From the NCBI RefSeq assembly GCF_001618955.1, contig NZ_LVYV01000056.1, forward strand, positions 231,014 to 295,013: a DNA stretch of 64,000 nucleotides, read 5' to 3'. Of this stretch, positions 63,949 to 64,000 are shown piece by piece. This DNA is from Tardiphaga robiniae. GTDB taxonomy: Bacteria; Pseudomonadota; Alphaproteobacteria; Rhizobiales; Xanthobacteraceae. The notes under the pieces are model-generated. The model saw only the letters and a list, made by a program, of their open reading frames with translations, did not search any database and was not told where the DNA came from. The position numbers and the translations under genes are program-made. Positions within the stretch are counted from its first letter, which is position 1; every line of letters starts with the position of its first letter.

Positions 63949-64000
63949 ATGGCGACGAAGCGCTACGAATTGAACGAGGCGCAGTGGTTGAAGATTTCGC
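63949..64000 (+). mobile_element. IS5-family transposase, start only
   Basis: The last 52 bases encode [17 protein letters not shown], the usual N-terminus of IS5-group transposases (RYEL, a D/E residue, then AQW). The gene runs off the window. The left end of the element should lie between about 63890 and 63915, where ynfA homology stops. Confidence 0.75.

Overview
The window is GC-rich, densely coded DNA of an alphaproteobacterium. The best fit is the Bradyrhizobium/Rhodopseudomonas/Afipia group, judged from the alphaproteobacterial trb set with a trbK-alt gene, paired PaiB/RidA/MocR genes, orphan TctC-type binding proteins and a GrlR-like orphan. This placement comes from protein style, not from a marker gene. 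I see no rRNA, tRNA, CRISPR array or replication origin.

Region by region. (1) 1-2084: the 3' end of an RTX-type secreted protein with 95-residue internal repeats, followed by about 1.5 kb of non-coding or decayed DNA. (2) 3.6-10.4 kb: a leftward catabolic operon of an SDR dehydrogenase, a split transketolase and a TRAP transporter, with a LysR regulator upstream. (3) 10.5-16.5 kb: small metabolic and regulatory genes (RND pump fragment, GrlR-like, LysE, SnoaL-like, MocR/PdxR-type regulator, RidA, rubredoxin, PaiB, XRE-cupin). Copies of a CTGGACC-type MocR operator lie between ridA and the rubredoxin gene. (4) 16.6-25.2 kb: a tightly overlapped leftward operon (TctC binding protein, acyl-CoA dehydrogenase, two-subunit CoA transferase, TPP enzyme, MOSC protein, flavin/2Fe-2S reductase), divergent from a TetR regulator and an AcuI-like acrylyl-CoA reductase. 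(5) 25.8-33.9 kb: a solute-binding protein and amidohydrolase bracketed by a full and a partial copy of the acuI 3' end, then two nitronate-monooxygenase-like genes, a tautomerase, an MHS transporter and a divergent LysR gene. (6) 34.1-42.1 kb: acetyl-CoA synthetase, a second MHS transporter and an alpha/beta hydrolase behind a near-perfect sigma-54 promoter, the divergent sigma-54 activator, and a chemoreceptor. (7) 42.3-47.7 kb: a CobW-type GTPase, cobalt-type nitrile hydratase beta and alpha subunits, their accessory protein, and two GlxA-type AraC regulators. (8) 47.9-54 kb: a third scrap of the acuI tail, an N-terminally truncated intradiol dioxygenase, and a truncated trb conjugation operon whose trbB is frameshifted. 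(9) 54.9-63 kb: a TolC/RND/adaptor efflux operon divergent from an OmpR-type two-component pair. (10) 63.7-64 kb: a broken ynfA next to the start of an IS5-type transposase.

Much of 10-49 kb reads as an accessory catabolic island. It holds several uptake proteins without their membrane partners, local regulators beside each pathway, partial gene copies, and conjugation debris at its right edge. The recurring chemistry is small organic acids and acyl-CoAs plus nitrogen compounds (nitriles, nitronates, possibly N-hydroxylated compounds through MOSC plus reductase), feeding acetyl-CoA synthetase and central metabolism. The specific substrates are inference.
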